Assembly: GCA_030042915.1 (NCBI GenBank)
Contig: JASHYS010000196.1
Coordinates: 1 to 6,234 of the forward strand
Direction: 5' to 3'
DNA: 6,234 bases
Source of the DNA: Acidobacteriaceae bacterium
GTDB lineage: Bacteria; Acidobacteriota; Terriglobia; Terriglobales; Acidobacteriaceae
Shown: piece by piece, positions 5,759 through 6,234 of the stretch
Numbering within the stretch: position 1 is the stretch's first letter
Layout: each line of letters opens with the position of its first letter
Program-made: the position numbers and the translations under genes
Notes under the pieces: generated by a model
Told to the model about the DNA's origin: nothing
What the model saw: the letters and a program-made list of their open reading frames with translations, nothing else
Databases searched by the model: none

Positions 5759-6234
5759 ATGATCGCTTCCCCGCGTTTCAAATCCATTGCGCGCGTCCCG
5801 CTCCTGCTCGCGGCGATTCTTCCCATTGCGTCCCCGCAAAGCCCGCCGGGCGCGCGCGCGTCACAACCGGTTCTGGTCGAGCTCTTCACTTCGGAGGGTT
5901 GCTCCGATTGTCCACCGGCCGATGCGTTCCTGGCGCAGCTTGACGCCCATCAGTTTGTTCCCGGCGCGCAAGCCATCGTGCTGAGCGAGCACGTCACCTA
6001 CTGGAATCATCAGGGTTGGTCAGATCGCTTTTCGCTCGAGGATGTGGACCTGCGGCAGCAGGAATACGTGCGGCAATTCTCGCTGCCCTCGCCGGGCACC
6101 CCGGAGTTTGTTGTGGATGGCGCCCAGGAGGTGGGTGGTTTCAATCCCAGGCAGATCGTGCAGCAGATCGCTGACGCCGCGACGAAGCCGAAGCTTTCGA
6201 TCGAGATCGGCGACACGCATCGCGGCGATGACGG
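5759..6234 (+). CDS. Secreted DUF1223 (thioredoxin-like) protein, 3' end outside window
   Basis: The frame runs open from ATG 5759 to the right edge, giving 158 residues of a protein usually about 230-260 long. An N-terminal signal sequence is likely (basic RFKSIAR, then a hydrophobic stretch about 13-24), so the product is probably exported. The mature part begins with VLVELFTSEGCSDCPPADAFL, the hallmark of DUF1223: the CxxC pair is C48 and C51 in a thioredoxin-like position, followed by SEHVTYWNHQGWSDRF (77-92), the RQQEYVRQF helix (99-107) and TPEFVVDG (114-121), where the family usually has TPQ. The family has no firmly established biochemical role; the fold and CxxC suggest a thiol-disulfide or metal-binding function in the envelope. 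It is divergent from the M23 peptidase gene with 75 bases between. Since only the N-terminal two thirds is visible, completeness of the gene cannot be judged. Confidence 0.9.
   Translation, partial: MIASPRFKSIARVPLLLAAILPIASPQSPPGARASQPVLVELFTSEGCSDCPPADAFLAQLDAHQFVPGAQAIVLSEHVTYWNHQGWSDRFSLEDVDLRQQEYVRQFSLPSPGTPEFVVDGAQEVGGFNPRQIVQQIADAATKPKLSIEIGDTHRGDD

Overview
The window is about 6.2 kb of GC-rich DNA with seven genes packed on both strands. It looks like the chromosome of an acidobacterium (Acidobacteriota, Terriglobia-like). The best taxonomic hint is the left-edge gene, the C-terminal half of a large Oar-type TonB-dependent receptor of the kind greatly expanded in that phylum. The other genes fit but are not diagnostic. 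The taxonomic call is inference.

Layout, left to right. (1) The 3' part of an Oar-like TonB-dependent outer-membrane receptor (1-1353, +), followed by a probable hairpin terminator (1377-1410). (2) A minus-strand pair, nadD (2187-2936) then rsfS (1421-2014), with a 172-bp spacer holding 8-bp-period repeats and a 15-bp palindrome. (3) Two plus-strand genes: a single-domain VKOR-family quinone-linked disulfide oxidase (3030-3449) and an alpha/beta hydrolase of unassigned substrate (3507-4790). (4) A secreted M23 (LytM-type) endopeptidase on the minus strand (4787-5683), whose stop codon overlaps that of the hydrolase by four bases. (5) The 5' part of a secreted thioredoxin-like DUF1223 protein (5759 to the right edge, +), divergent from the peptidase.

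How the genes relate. nadD and rsfS are a common bacterial pair: NAD synthesis and ribosome silencing. The VKOR protein, the M23 peptidase and the DUF1223 protein all act at or beyond the inner membrane. VKOR and DUF1223 both carry CxxC redox motifs, so a link through envelope thiol oxidation is possible, but they are not in one operon and nothing in the sequence proves it.

I see no mobile element, CRISPR array, tRNA, rRNA or phage gene, and no gene-free stretch longer than 300 bases. This is mostly an ordinary housekeeping and envelope region. The points most worth a second look are the long basic tail on RsfS, the 8-bp-period repeats between nadD and rsfS, and the unassigned hydrolase next to VKOR.
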